Virus record (IMG/VR): IMGVR_UViG_3300023196_001846
Location: 1-47,560 of that record
Strand: one strand, 5' to 3'
From: a virus
DNA: 47,560 nt
Position 1 is the stretch's first letter. Each line of letters opens with the position of its first letter. Below the pieces are notes generated by a model. The model did no database searches, was not told where the DNA came from, and saw only the letters and a program-made list of their open reading frames with translations. A program made the translations under genes and the position numbers. Below, in pieces: positions 4,423-11,288 of this stretch.

Positions 4423-5988
4423 ATGGAATTTAATAACCCTAGTCAAATTGTTAAAGATTTGACTTTTGGCGTAAAAGCCAACAAGAAAATAATGTCAGGC
4501 GTTGAAAAATTAACTAACGCAGTAAAAAGCACTTTAGGTGCTTCTGGAAAATGCGTAATTTACGAAGACGCACTTGGCCGACCGGTAATAACAAAAGACG
4601 GAGTAACCGTTGCAGAAAGCGTAGTCTTGATCGACCCGGTCGAAAACATAGGGGCAACATTAATAAAAGAAGCCGCAGGAAATACAGTTAGAGAAGCGGG
4701 TGACGGTACCACAACGGCAACCGTTCTTGCTCACTCTATATTAAAAAGCATAAACGATTCAGATAATGAAGAAACGATTAGAGACATTAAAGCTGGCATT
4801 AAGCAATGCAGTGAAAAAGTTATGGTATATCTTGATAAAACCAGTATACCAGTTAAAAATAAAATGCTTAGAGAAGTCGCTAGCATTTCATGCAATAATG
4901 ACAAAGAGCTTGGAGACAAGATTGGCCAAGCTTACGAAAAAGTTGGCAAAGATGGAGTCGTTCTAATGGAAGAGTCTGATACAAACGAAACTTATGTTGA
5001 GTTTGTTGATGGCGTTCAGTTTGATTCAAAACTAAAATCACCACATTTAGCTACTGATAAAGAAAAATCAGTTTGTACACTAGAAAATCCTTATGTTTTA
5101 CTAATTTCTTCACCAGTTACAAATATAAGAAAAATACAAAGCGTACTTGAGTTTGTTATTAAAAATAAAAAACCACTTTTAATAGTTGCGGACTTAGAGC
5201 AACAACCATATGCAACTTTAATAGCAAATAAAGTTAAAGGTAATATAAAAGTAAACATAGTAGAGCCACCAGGTTTTGGACCAACAAAACTGCAGTCCAT
5301 GGAGGACTTAGCTTTTTTAACAGGCGCTAAACTTATGAACGAAGAGCTAGGTGATGACTTAGACTTAATAGATCCATCTGTTCTAGGTAGTGCTATAAAG
5401 TCTGTTACAGATACAACTAATACAGTACTACAAGTTAATAAAGATAGAGAAGACCTAAAGCATAGAATAGAAGACGTTAAGTCAAAAATAAAAGAAGAGA
5501 CAAACGGCTTTTTTAAGAAAAAACTAGAACAGCGATTAGCTATGTTGTCTGGAATAGTTGGTATTGTAAAAGTAGGAGCTAACAGTAAGGTAGAACTCAA
5601 AGAAAAAAAAGATAGAGTTGAAGACGCTATATATGCAACTAAAGCAGCACTGAAAGAAGGTATTATTTCTGGTGGTGGTGTGGCGCTACTTAACGCAGCT
5701 CAATCAATTAAGCCTAAAAGCAAGGGAGAAGAAATATTATTGAAGTCTATTATAGCTCCATATATTACAATATTAGAAAACGCAAATATAGAAATATCAA
5801 TACCTAAAAGAAAAGGCTATGGAGTTGATGTAACTTGCGGTTGCACTAAAAACATGATTAAAGCTGGAATTATAGATCCGGTTTTGGTTACAAAATCGGC
5901 ACTTAAAAACGCTGTTAGTGTAGCTACTACAATAATATCTGCTGATTGTATAATTAGTAATAAAAGACTAGACGATGCAAGCAATTAA
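4423..5988 (+). CDS. groEL: Phage-encoded chaperonin GroEL
   Basis: A 521-aa group I chaperonin, slightly shorter than the usual 540-550. The equatorial ATPase motifs are intact: ITKDGVTVA with Asp59, the phosphate-binding GDGTTTATVLA with Asp94, and RVEDAIYATKAALKEG with the hydrolysis Asp401, followed by GGGVALL. The apical domain is present but divergent. The usual C-terminal Gly-Gly-Met tail is missing and the protein ends in DDASN. It should form an ATP-driven folding chamber with the GroES product that overlaps its 3' end, probably to fold capsid or giant virion proteins. The leader has AAATTTAATTTA rather than a Shine-Dalgarno sequence. Sequence divergence points to a long phage history rather than recent capture from the host. 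Confidence 0.96.
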   Translation: MEFNNPSQIVKDLTFGVKANKKIMSGVEKLTNAVKSTLGASGKCVIYEDALGRPVITKDGVTVAESVVLIDPVENIGATLIKEAAGNTVREAGDGTTTATVLAHSILKSINDSDNEETIRDIKAGIKQCSEKVMVYLDKTSIPVKNKMLREVASISCNNDKELGDKIGQAYEKVGKDGVVLMEESDTNETYVEFVDGVQFDSKLKSPHLATDKEKSVCTLENPYVLLISSPVTNIRKIQSVLEFVIKNKKPLLIVADLEQQPYATLIANKVKGNIKVNIVEPPGFGPTKLQSMEDLAFLTGAKLMNEELGDDLDLIDPSVLGSAIKSVTDTTNTVLQVNKDREDLKHRIEDVKSKIKEETNGFFKKKLEQRLAMLSGIVGIVKVGANSKVELKEKKDRVEDAIYATKAALKEGIISGGGVALLNAAQSIKPKSKGEEILLKSIIAPYITILENANIEISIPKRKGYGVDVTCGCTKNMIKAGIIDPVLVTKSALKNAVSVATTIISADCIISNKRLDDASN

Positions 5989-6232
5989 TTATTATTTAGT
6001 AGTAGACAAAATAAAAGAAGCACCTAAGAAAGTTGGTGGCCTAGAGTTAACAGAATCCCAAAACGACGACGTTAGATACTTAAAAGGAAGAGTTATAAGC
6101 GTGGGTGATCAAGTTCCTGTTGTTAAAGAAGGTGATATAGTTAGATACGACAAGCATCAGGGCTATGGTATTCAACATGAGGAAAAACTTTACTATGTTA
6201 TAAAAATATCAGATGTTGTAATAGTTGAATGA
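5975..6232 (+). CDS. groES: Phage-encoded co-chaperonin GroES
   Basis: An 85-aa GroES-type protein, against about 97 aa for the bacterial one. It keeps the N-terminal strand (YYLVVDKIKEAP), a mobile loop with GGLEL where bacterial GroES has GGIVL, and the beta-barrel signature GRVISVGD followed by VKEGDIVRYDKHQGYGI. It would cap the GroEL ring. Its start overlaps the end of groEL by 14 bases in another frame, and its own stop overlaps the next start (ATGA), so the three genes are translationally coupled. The order groEL-groES is the reverse of the usual bacterial operon. The changed loop tripeptide (LEL) suggests co-adaptation with the phage GroEL. Confidence 0.92.
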   Translation: MQAINYYLVVDKIKEAPKKVGGLELTESQNDDVRYLKGRVISVGDQVPVVKEGDIVRYDKHQGYGIQHEEKLYYVIKISDVVIVE

Positions 6233-6669
6233 GAATAGGTGCTAAAGATTTACGAGATAGACAGATTTTCAAGTATTATAGGTTGGTTAGAAAGTGGGCC
6301 TGTAAGACATATGATATTAAAGACGCTGATCTTGAGTTGTTAATATATTTAGACTGTAAACAGTTTTTTACTAGAAATGGCTTTATAGACGGGTCTTACA
6401 CTTACAGTTGGGATAAACATAGGTGGAATAGGTTAAGAGACGAAGGTTGGATAGATGTTTTTAAAAACAGAAACAGAACAACGTCTAAATATTCAGTTTA
6501 TAAAGTTTCTACTAAATGCAAGCATTTAATAAGTAGAATATATAGAATATTACTAGGAGAGGAGGACTTACCAACTTATAACAAAAGTAAATTTTACAAA
6601 AATAAAACATATACAGATAAAGTCTACAATAAGGCTATAGATGATATGATAAAAGACAACGAAAGATAA
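6229..6669 (+). CDS. Winged-helix (MarR-like) DNA-binding protein, 146 aa
   Basis: A basic 146-aa protein. The N-terminal half (RLVRKWACKTYDIKDADLEL, then LIYLDCKQFFTRNGFIDG, YSWDKHRWNRLRDEGWI and NRTTSKYSVYKVS) matches the shape of a MarR-type winged helix: helices, a recognition helix around SWDKHRWNRL, then a beta-hairpin wing. Proteins with this pattern are common in marine phages and are usually labelled MarR-like. It follows groES with a 4-base overlap. It may regulate phage or host transcription, but no operator is identified. The basic C-terminal helix (NKSKFYKNKTYTDKVYNKAI) probably adds DNA contacts. Confidence 0.65.
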   Translation: MRIGAKDLRDRQIFKYYRLVRKWACKTYDIKDADLELLIYLDCKQFFTRNGFIDGSYTYSWDKHRWNRLRDEGWIDVFKNRNRTTSKYSVYKVSTKCKHLISRIYRILLGEEDLPTYNKSKFYKNKTYTDKVYNKAIDDMIKDNER

Positions 6670-6679
6670 AACAAACAAC

Positions 6680-6937
6680 ATGAACTTACCAATTACAGCA
6701 AGAGCTCAATACTCTACACAGAATGGATTAAAATCAACACAACCAATAATAGGTGGAGACTGTGGGTGTGAGCCACCTTGTGGCTGCGATTCTCCTGCTA
6801 AATATTCAGCAAAAAATAAAGGGCAACAGAGTCTTATAGATTCTGGGCCTGATGGCGTTAAAGCTGCTAAATCAATGGGTGTTACCTCTCAAATAGATGG
6901 GTCTGCTTTACCTAAGAAAAGTTGTAAATATAACTAA
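6680..6937 (+). CDS. Small Cys-rich protein, 85 aa
   Basis: An 85-aa protein with a Cys cluster GGDCGCEPPCGCDSPAKY and one further Cys near the C-terminus (KKSCKYN). The spacing (CxC, then CxC four residues on) would suit a bound metal such as zinc or a disulfide knot. The DCGC element recurs in the 47-aa protein at 7903-8046. The N-terminal MNLPITARAQYSTQNGLKS looks extended. Neighbours overlap by one base (TAATG). The place between regulator and zincin suggests a virion or maturation accessory role; no known family is recognised. Confidence 0.65.
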   Translation: MNLPITARAQYSTQNGLKSTQPIIGGDCGCEPPCGCDSPAKYSAKNKGQQSLIDSGPDGVKAAKSMGVTSQIDGSALPKKSCKYN

Positions 6938-7317
6938 TGAACTTTAAACTTAAAAGCAAGGGAGATCTTTTTGGATATAACGAAGAGCTGTCTACATTTG
7001 GAAGACCTGTTTTTGAAAAAAACCTAGACACGAACGTTATAGCAGAAGCAAACAGAGACGGAACAACTTTCGTTGACAAAAATGTTTCTGCGGCTAAAAA
7101 GAAATCTGCTATAGCACACGAAAATGTACACCACTGCCAAATGCTTCAGAATAAATTAGATTATAACGATGCTATAGTAACGTGGAAGAAAGATACGAAA
7201 TCACCATCTAGAGTATACAAAAGAGATCAAGGCATGTTAATTGCTATGGATGGCTCTGAAAAAGGCCAAGAAGGTGACGATTTTGAGTGGGAAAAAGAAG
7301 CTAACAAACTATCATAA
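6937..7317 (+). CDS. Small zincin-type metallopeptidase candidate, 126 aa
   Basis: A 126-aa protein with a zincin motif, His61-Glu-Asn-Val-His65 followed by another His, in the helix-like context KKSAIAHENVHHCQM. An acidic segment near the C-terminus (FEWEKEANKL) could supply the third metal ligand. The preceding strand TTFVDKNVSAAKKK fits the usual strand-helix order of minimal zincins. It would be a zinc-dependent protease or peptidoglycan-related hydrolase, with substrate unknown. It overlaps the previous gene by one base and is followed 2 bases later by the basic protein 7320-7898. It lacks a signal peptide, so action in the cytoplasm or inside the virion is likely. Confidence 0.6.
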   Translation: MNFKLKSKGDLFGYNEELSTFGRPVFEKNLDTNVIAEANRDGTTFVDKNVSAAKKKSAIAHENVHHCQMLQNKLDYNDAIVTWKKDTKSPSRVYKRDQGMLIAMDGSEKGQEGDDFEWEKEANKLS

Positions 7318-7319
7318 TT

Positions 7320-7898
7320 ATGGCTTACAAAGGAAATATAATAACAAATAAAGCTAAATCTTCAGCTTTTAAAATGAATGAAGCTTTAATGCAAGGCGCT
7401 AAGTATGCGGGTGGAACTCACAGGGATTACTCTAAGGTTGCTAGCGATGGATTTGATTCAGCATTGATTGAACAAGAAGACACAAAGGAAATACAAAGAT
7501 TAAAAGACGCGGCGAGTTCTAGAAAAGTTCAAGAAAGCGCTAGGATTATGGTTAAACCTGTTAGTATTACACCTGTTGCTATAACAACGTCTTTTGATGC
7601 TTCTTCTGTAAAGCAACCGCCTAAGCCCTCGCCTAGTAAAAAACTAAGAAAAACAACAAAAGGTAAAAGTAGAAATTTTAGATCAGTAGACGAAGGCGCT
7701 GGAATGACATCAGCTGGTGTTAAAAAGTATAGAAAAGAAAATCCAGGAAGCAAGCTTAAAACAGCTGTTACAAAATGTGATGTAAAGGCTGGCACAAAAG
7801 CTTATAAAAGACAAAAAGCCTTTTGCTCAAGATCTAAAAGTTGGACTGGAGAAAGAGGTAGAGCAGCAAGAAAAAGATGGTGTTGCAGTAGATTTTAA
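7320..7898 (+). CDS. Basic protein with conserved C-terminal Cys domain (DUF6321-like), 192 aa
   Basis: A 192-aa protein. Its first 115 residues are low-complexity and become basic (KPSPSKKLRKTTKGKSRNFR). The last 70 form a recognisable phage domain: GMTSAGVKKYRKENPGSKLK, TAVTKCDVKAGTKAYKRQKA, FCSRSKSWTGERGRAARKRW, ending CCSRF. I recall this as DUF6321, found in many marine phages and giant viruses without known function. The four Cys and the many Lys and Arg suggest nucleic-acid binding or virion DNA packing. The basic domain, the neighbouring zincin and the Cys-rich proteins may act together in the virion; this is inference. Confidence 0.75.
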   Translation: MAYKGNIITNKAKSSAFKMNEALMQGAKYAGGTHRDYSKVASDGFDSALIEQEDTKEIQRLKDAASSRKVQESARIMVKPVSITPVAITTSFDASSVKQPPKPSPSKKLRKTTKGKSRNFRSVDEGAGMTSAGVKKYRKENPGSKLKTAVTKCDVKAGTKAYKRQKAFCSRSKSWTGERGRAARKRWCCSRF

Positions 7899-7902
7899 AA
7901 AT

Positions 7903-8046
7903 ATGAAGTCAAAAGGATTAGGTGATACAATAGAAAAATTCACAAAAGCTACAGGTATAAAAAAAATAGTTGAAAAACTACCAGGTGATTGCGGTTGTAA
8001 AAAAAGAAAGAAAGCTTTAAATAAAGCGTTTCCTTATAAAAAATAA
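7903..8046 (+). CDS. Conserved phage mini-protein with DCGC motif, 47 aa
   Basis: A short frame from ATG 7903-7905 to TAA 8044-8046. The product begins MKSKGLGDTIEKFTKATGIK and ends CKKRKKALNKAFPYKK, with DCGC in between. The layout 'GLGDTIEK-TKATGIKK...DCGC--RK--LN--FPY' is one I recognise from many phage genomes, often next to tail or lysis genes, with no assigned function. The two Cys with surrounding Lys and Arg could bind metal. It fits the gap between 7320-7898 (4 bases) and 8051 (4 bases) exactly, which supports it as a real gene despite its size. Confidence 0.8.
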   Translation: MKSKGLGDTIEKFTKATGIKKIVEKLPGDCGCKKRKKALNKAFPYKK

Positions 8047-8050
8047 GAAT

Positions 8051-8968
8051 ATGGCATTTAGTATGAAAAAAAAGCTAAGCAATAGTGGCTTAGCAAACAT
8101 AGACCCGCCTATTAAAACTGAAAATTTAGATCCGGTAGACTTAGGAATTGTATTTAATAATAAAAAACCAGATTACGAAGGTCACCAATTTGCACATATA
8201 GCTGAAGTAAATAAAGACAAAAACTTAGTAACAAAAGGTAAAACTGATAAGTCTATAGGTTTTTTTGATTTAATAAATCCTTCATTAAAACAAGAAGAAT
8301 CACAAAAAGGAAAAGAAGTATCACAGAAGGAGTGGTTTTTTGGACATTACGGGCAACCGGAGGTTTTAGAACTCATGTCTAGGCAGGCGCTAACTGCTGA
8401 TGGTAAAAGAGTTTCTATCGAAGATCTAAAAAAAATGTATGATCAAGCTAAAAAAGCTAGGATTCTTAAAGGTAAAGCTCCAGAGCATGCTAATGCATCC
8501 GTGGTTACCAATTATGAACCAAAAACAGGTTTACATAGAAACATTGGAATTGGAACTTCTATTGATGTAATAAAAGGAGAAGTTGGTTCAACTGGTCCAA
8601 TGATTGACGAAGAACTTACCCATTACAGTAATTATGATGCCATACAAGGCCGCACGCTAGTTAGTATACTAGGTGGAGATATAATGAAATCTACTAGGGG
8701 TAAAAACCTAACTATGGAGCAAAGAGAATACATAGCAAGACCTGAAGAAACTATGGGAACTTTTAATCAATTTAGATCATTAATAAACCATGAGTATGGT
8801 AAAAAATATAACGTTGATGATCTTAAAAAAATAGAACAAAAAATTCCAGAAGTTAAAGAACAATGGTTTTATAAATCTTTTAACAAAAAAGATATAGTAA
8901 AAGCCTTAAACACTATAGCTTACGAAGAAGAAAAGCAAGATATTATTTCTAATTTTAAAAACGCTTAA
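8051..8968 (+). CDS. Zincin-like protein with altered metal motif, 305 aa
   Basis: A 305-aa protein. Residues 186-194 read DEELTHYSN where phage metallopeptidases of this type usually show HExxHY. Here the first His is Glu187, while Glu188 and His191 remain. About 40 residues on, YIARPEE (Glu232/Glu233) matches the common 'RPxE' segment thought to give the third ligand. The N-terminal 100 residues look linker-like (LGIVFNNKKPDYEGHQFAHI). It may be an inactive relative, or use a different metal. The gene sits 1 kb from an apparently intact zincin (6937-7317). The downstream AT-rich gap (8969-9024) breaks the gene train. Confidence 0.6.
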   Translation: MAFSMKKKLSNSGLANIDPPIKTENLDPVDLGIVFNNKKPDYEGHQFAHIAEVNKDKNLVTKGKTDKSIGFFDLINPSLKQEESQKGKEVSQKEWFFGHYGQPEVLELMSRQALTADGKRVSIEDLKKMYDQAKKARILKGKAPEHANASVVTNYEPKTGLHRNIGIGTSIDVIKGEVGSTGPMIDEELTHYSNYDAIQGRTLVSILGGDIMKSTRGKNLTMEQREYIARPEETMGTFNQFRSLINHEYGKKYNVDDLKKIEQKIPEVKEQWFYKSFNKKDIVKALNTIAYEEEKQDIISNFKNA

Positions 8969-8978
8969 ATACGCATAT

Positions 8979-9000
8979 AACGTGTAATTATATATTATAT
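8979..9000 (+). promoter_or_regulatory. Possible + strand promoter
   Basis: AACG, ten bases, TATTATAT (8993-9000): the same spacing as the minus-strand elements P1-P5. It lies in a 56-base gap, 25 bases before the ATG at 9025. The leader then reads AAAATTTAATAAA into the start. Confidence 0.4.
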
Positions 9001-9024
9001 ATATAAACAATAAAATTTAATAAA

Positions 9025-9420
9025 ATGAAAACACTAATTTTAACTTTAAGCTTGTTTTTTTCAAGCTTTTTAGTAAACACAGAAGTAAAAACAGAATTTA
9101 AATCAAATGGTTTTTTAGGAAGCTGGCACAGTGATGGGAGCGATTACTCAATGTTGATAACTGAAAAAAATGGACAATTAGAAATATATAATTATTTTTT
9201 TAACAAATCAGTTGTTGATAATATAAAAAAAGTAGAATTACACACTGTAAAGGAAAAAGTAGTTAGGTTTACTAGAAAAAGAATGAAAACAACTATATTT
9301 TACGTAGAAAACAACCACAGAGTACAAGTAAAATATAAGTTAATTAATGAAACTAAAATGAAAGCCATTTTCAAAGGCGATTGGAATGGTACTATATATT
9401 ATAACAAACAAAACAATTAA
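9025..9420 (+). CDS. Secreted or periplasmic hypothetical protein, 131 aa
   Basis: A 131-aa protein with a clear Sec signal peptide (MKTLILTLSLFFSSFLVNTE; cleavage probably after residue 18-22, no lipobox Cys). The mature part is beta-rich: FLGSWHSDGSDYSMLITEKN, then alternating strands through KLINETKMKAIFKGDWNGTI. It resembles the small lipocalin-like domains of Bacteroidetes secreted proteins ('GxWxxxxxxxxxxI'). Export to the periplasm is unusual for a gene set inside virion genes. It could act in lysis, entry blocking or envelope modification. It has its own promoter-like element upstream and may be a later acquisition (moron). Confidence 0.65.
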   Translation: MKTLILTLSLFFSSFLVNTEVKTEFKSNGFLGSWHSDGSDYSMLITEKNGQLEIYNYFFNKSVVDNIKKVELHTVKEKVVRFTRKRMKTTIFYVENNHRVQVKYKLINETKMKAIFKGDWNGTIYYNKQNN

Positions 9421-9431
9421 AACAAAACAAA

Positions 9432-10196
9432 ATGGCAAATTACGGAAAAGGTGTTGGACCAGCTAAGCTAGGAGTATCTAAAGCTATGGCTAAAAAATAC
9501 TCTTCATTGAAACAGACAGAACCAAAAACAGGTAAAAAACAAAAAGCTGATCCAGAGGGAGGGTCTTATCAAACTTATTTATCTGGACTAAGAAGACAAT
9601 ACCCAAACGCTACAGGCGATGATTTAAAAAAGAAAAAATTAATATCTAGCGAATATGTAGATACTTATAATGATTTTTACAAGTCATTTCCTGTAGGCAC
9701 AAACGACCCTAAACCAAGTTCTAACAATCACACAGAACCAAATACGGGTAAAAAACGAAAAGCTGATCCAGAAGGAGGAAGTTACCAAACTTATCTTTCA
9801 GGTTTGAGAAGACAACACCCAAATGCTACGGGTAATGATTTAAAAAAGAAAAAACTAATATCTAGCGACTACGTCGATACTTATGATGATTTCTATAAAT
9901 CATTTCCTGTAGGCACAAACGATCCTAAATCGAGTTCTAATAAGCAGACGGAACCAAAGACGGGTAAAAAATCAATGCTTGACGCAGATGGAGATGGTGA
10001 TACTGTTTTTAACGATAGCAATAACGATGGGACTATGTTCAGCAGGTTTATTACACAAGCAAGAGAAGGTAATAAAAGATCAGATGCGCAAGCACTTAAA
10101 TCTAAAAACAGTCAACAATCTATAAATAATAAATTTAAAAAAGATTTGAGCCAAAAAGGTTTTATTGAAGCGTTTAAGCAAAACTTTAAGTTTTAA
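9432..10196 (+). CDS. Tandem-repeat protein with an Asp-rich loop, 254 aa
   Basis: A 254-aa Lys-rich protein built on a 72-residue repeat (216 bases). Repeat 1 is residues 28-99, repeat 2 is 100-171, and a third starts at 172 but stops after TEPKTGKK. Each full unit contains ADPEGGSYQTYLSGLRRQ, YPNATG or HPNATG, LKKKKLIS and FYKSFPVGTNDP. The tail holds DADGDGD followed by NDSNNDG, like an EF-hand or dockerin calcium loop. No family is recognised. The recent duplication is nearly perfect at protein level but carries silent changes. The protein ends one base before the holin start. A structural or DNA-contact role is possible. Confidence 0.7.
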   Translation: MANYGKGVGPAKLGVSKAMAKKYSSLKQTEPKTGKKQKADPEGGSYQTYLSGLRRQYPNATGDDLKKKKLISSEYVDTYNDFYKSFPVGTNDPKPSSNNHTEPNTGKKRKADPEGGSYQTYLSGLRRQHPNATGNDLKKKKLISSDYVDTYDDFYKSFPVGTNDPKSSSNKQTEPKTGKKSMLDADGDGDTVFNDSNNDGTMFSRFITQAREGNKRSDAQALKSKNSQQSINNKFKKDLSQKGFIEAFKQNFKF

Positions 10197-10594
10197 TGAA
10201 AAAAATATGGGAATGGCTAACCGGTAACGTTATCAAGGAGGTTGGTGACGTTATCGATAAGTTAACTACTACCAAGGAGGAGAAATTAGAGGCGCATCGC
10301 CTTATAACTGAAATACTTGAGAAAGCCGATAAAGAAGCGCAAGAGCAAGTAACGGCAAGATGGAAATCAGATATGGAATCTGATAGCTTTCTATCCAAGA
10401 ATATACGCCCAATGGTGCTTATATACTTAACCGTTATATTCACTGGTTGTGCTTTTTTTGATGGTAATATAGGAGAGTTTAAAATAGCAGAAGAGTATAT
10501 ACCAATATTTCAAACATTACTTGTTACAGTATATGGAGCTTACTTTGTAGGTCGTACTTGGGAAAAATCAAAAGCTATAACAAAAAAAGACTAA
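10196..10594 (+). CDS. Holin of the 3-TM / gene-transfer-agent type, 132 aa
   Basis: A 132-aa protein. An amphipathic N-terminal part (MKKIWEWLTGNVIKEVGDVI) is followed by a charged coiled-coil-like helix (TTKEEKLEAHRLITEILEKA), then two strong membrane segments (RPMVLIYLTVIFTGCAFF and IPIFQTLLVTVYGAYFVGR) and a basic tail (TWEKSKAITKKD). The SKNIRPMVLIYL and YFVGRTWEK elements are characteristic of the GTA_holin_3TM family, which makes inner-membrane holes for lysis. It overlaps the previous stop by one base and directly precedes the fibre cluster. The amidase of this phage lies 36 kb away, next to another small membrane protein. Confidence 0.8.
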   Translation: MKKIWEWLTGNVIKEVGDVIDKLTTTKEEKLEAHRLITEILEKADKEAQEQVTARWKSDMESDSFLSKNIRPMVLIYLTVIFTGCAFFDGNIGEFKIAEEYIPIFQTLLVTVYGAYFVGRTWEKSKAITKKD

Positions 10595-11284
10595 ATGGCT
10601 AGAATTAGTACGTATGTGATAGATAACAACGTTACCTCTCAAGACAAGGTAATAGGTACTGATTCTTCAGGTTTAGTTACTAAAAATTTTAACCTACAAG
10701 ATCTTGGAGAGTTTTTATCTAAAGGTTTTGTAAATGTAAATGGTCAGCATTCTTGGGAGTTTGTAAATACAATACAATCTGGAGGTTTATATGGCCCAGC
10801 TGATGGCGCTCCAATAAGTAGCTTAACTACTATAAAGCTAAATAAAATCACCAAAGGTGATAAAAATATACAAAACTTTTTACTAGAATACAAAGGTAAA
10901 AGAATATTACTAGTTGATATAAAAAACCCAGACGCATACGGGTTGTTTGATATTACAAGCATTGTTGAAGATGTAAATAATTCAAACAACTATGACCTAA
11001 GTTTAGATCACATATCTAGCAACGGCTCACTTTCTTTAGAAAAAATATATGCAATATCTATGTATGCGCAGGATGCAACATACGCGCATAATCAAATAAA
11101 CGCTTCAACAACTTGGACCATAAATCACAACTTAAATAAATTTCCAAGCGTTAGCATAAAATTCTCTAGCAGTAACCAGGTATATGAAAATGTGGGAGCG
11201 TTTGCTGGAGTACAATATATAGACCAAAACAACTTAACAATTAACCTAGCGGCCGCAGAAAGTGGTTACGCTTATTTAAACTAA
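10595..11284 (+). CDS. Tail fibre or baseplate adhesin, 229 aa
   Basis: A 229-aa protein. The N-terminal module MARISTYVIDNNVTSQDKVI, then GTD and a KNF segment, parallels the start of the collagen fibre at 2735 and is probably the virion-attachment part. The middle is beta-rich with no repeats. The C-terminal segment (STTWTINHNLNKFPSVSIKF through to SGYAYLN) is a small beta-sandwich tip common to phage fibres ('W-I-HNL-K-PSV'), likely contacting the receptor or chaperoning trimer formation. It follows the holin directly with no spacer and starts the run of four adhesin genes. Confidence 0.75.
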   Translation: MARISTYVIDNNVTSQDKVIGTDSSGLVTKNFNLQDLGEFLSKGFVNVNGQHSWEFVNTIQSGGLYGPADGAPISSLTTIKLNKITKGDKNIQNFLLEYKGKRILLVDIKNPDAYGLFDITSIVEDVNNSNNYDLSLDHISSNGSLSLEKIYAISMYAQDATYAHNQINASTTWTINHNLNKFPSVSIKFSSSNQVYENVGAFAGVQYIDQNNLTINLAAAESGYAYLN

Positions 11285-11288
11285 AAAT

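Noticed and set aside
5091-5600. Long minus-strand frame of 169 aa inside groEL
   Set aside because: It is a shadow of a strongly supported GroEL gene, with Ser/Leu-rich low-information content.
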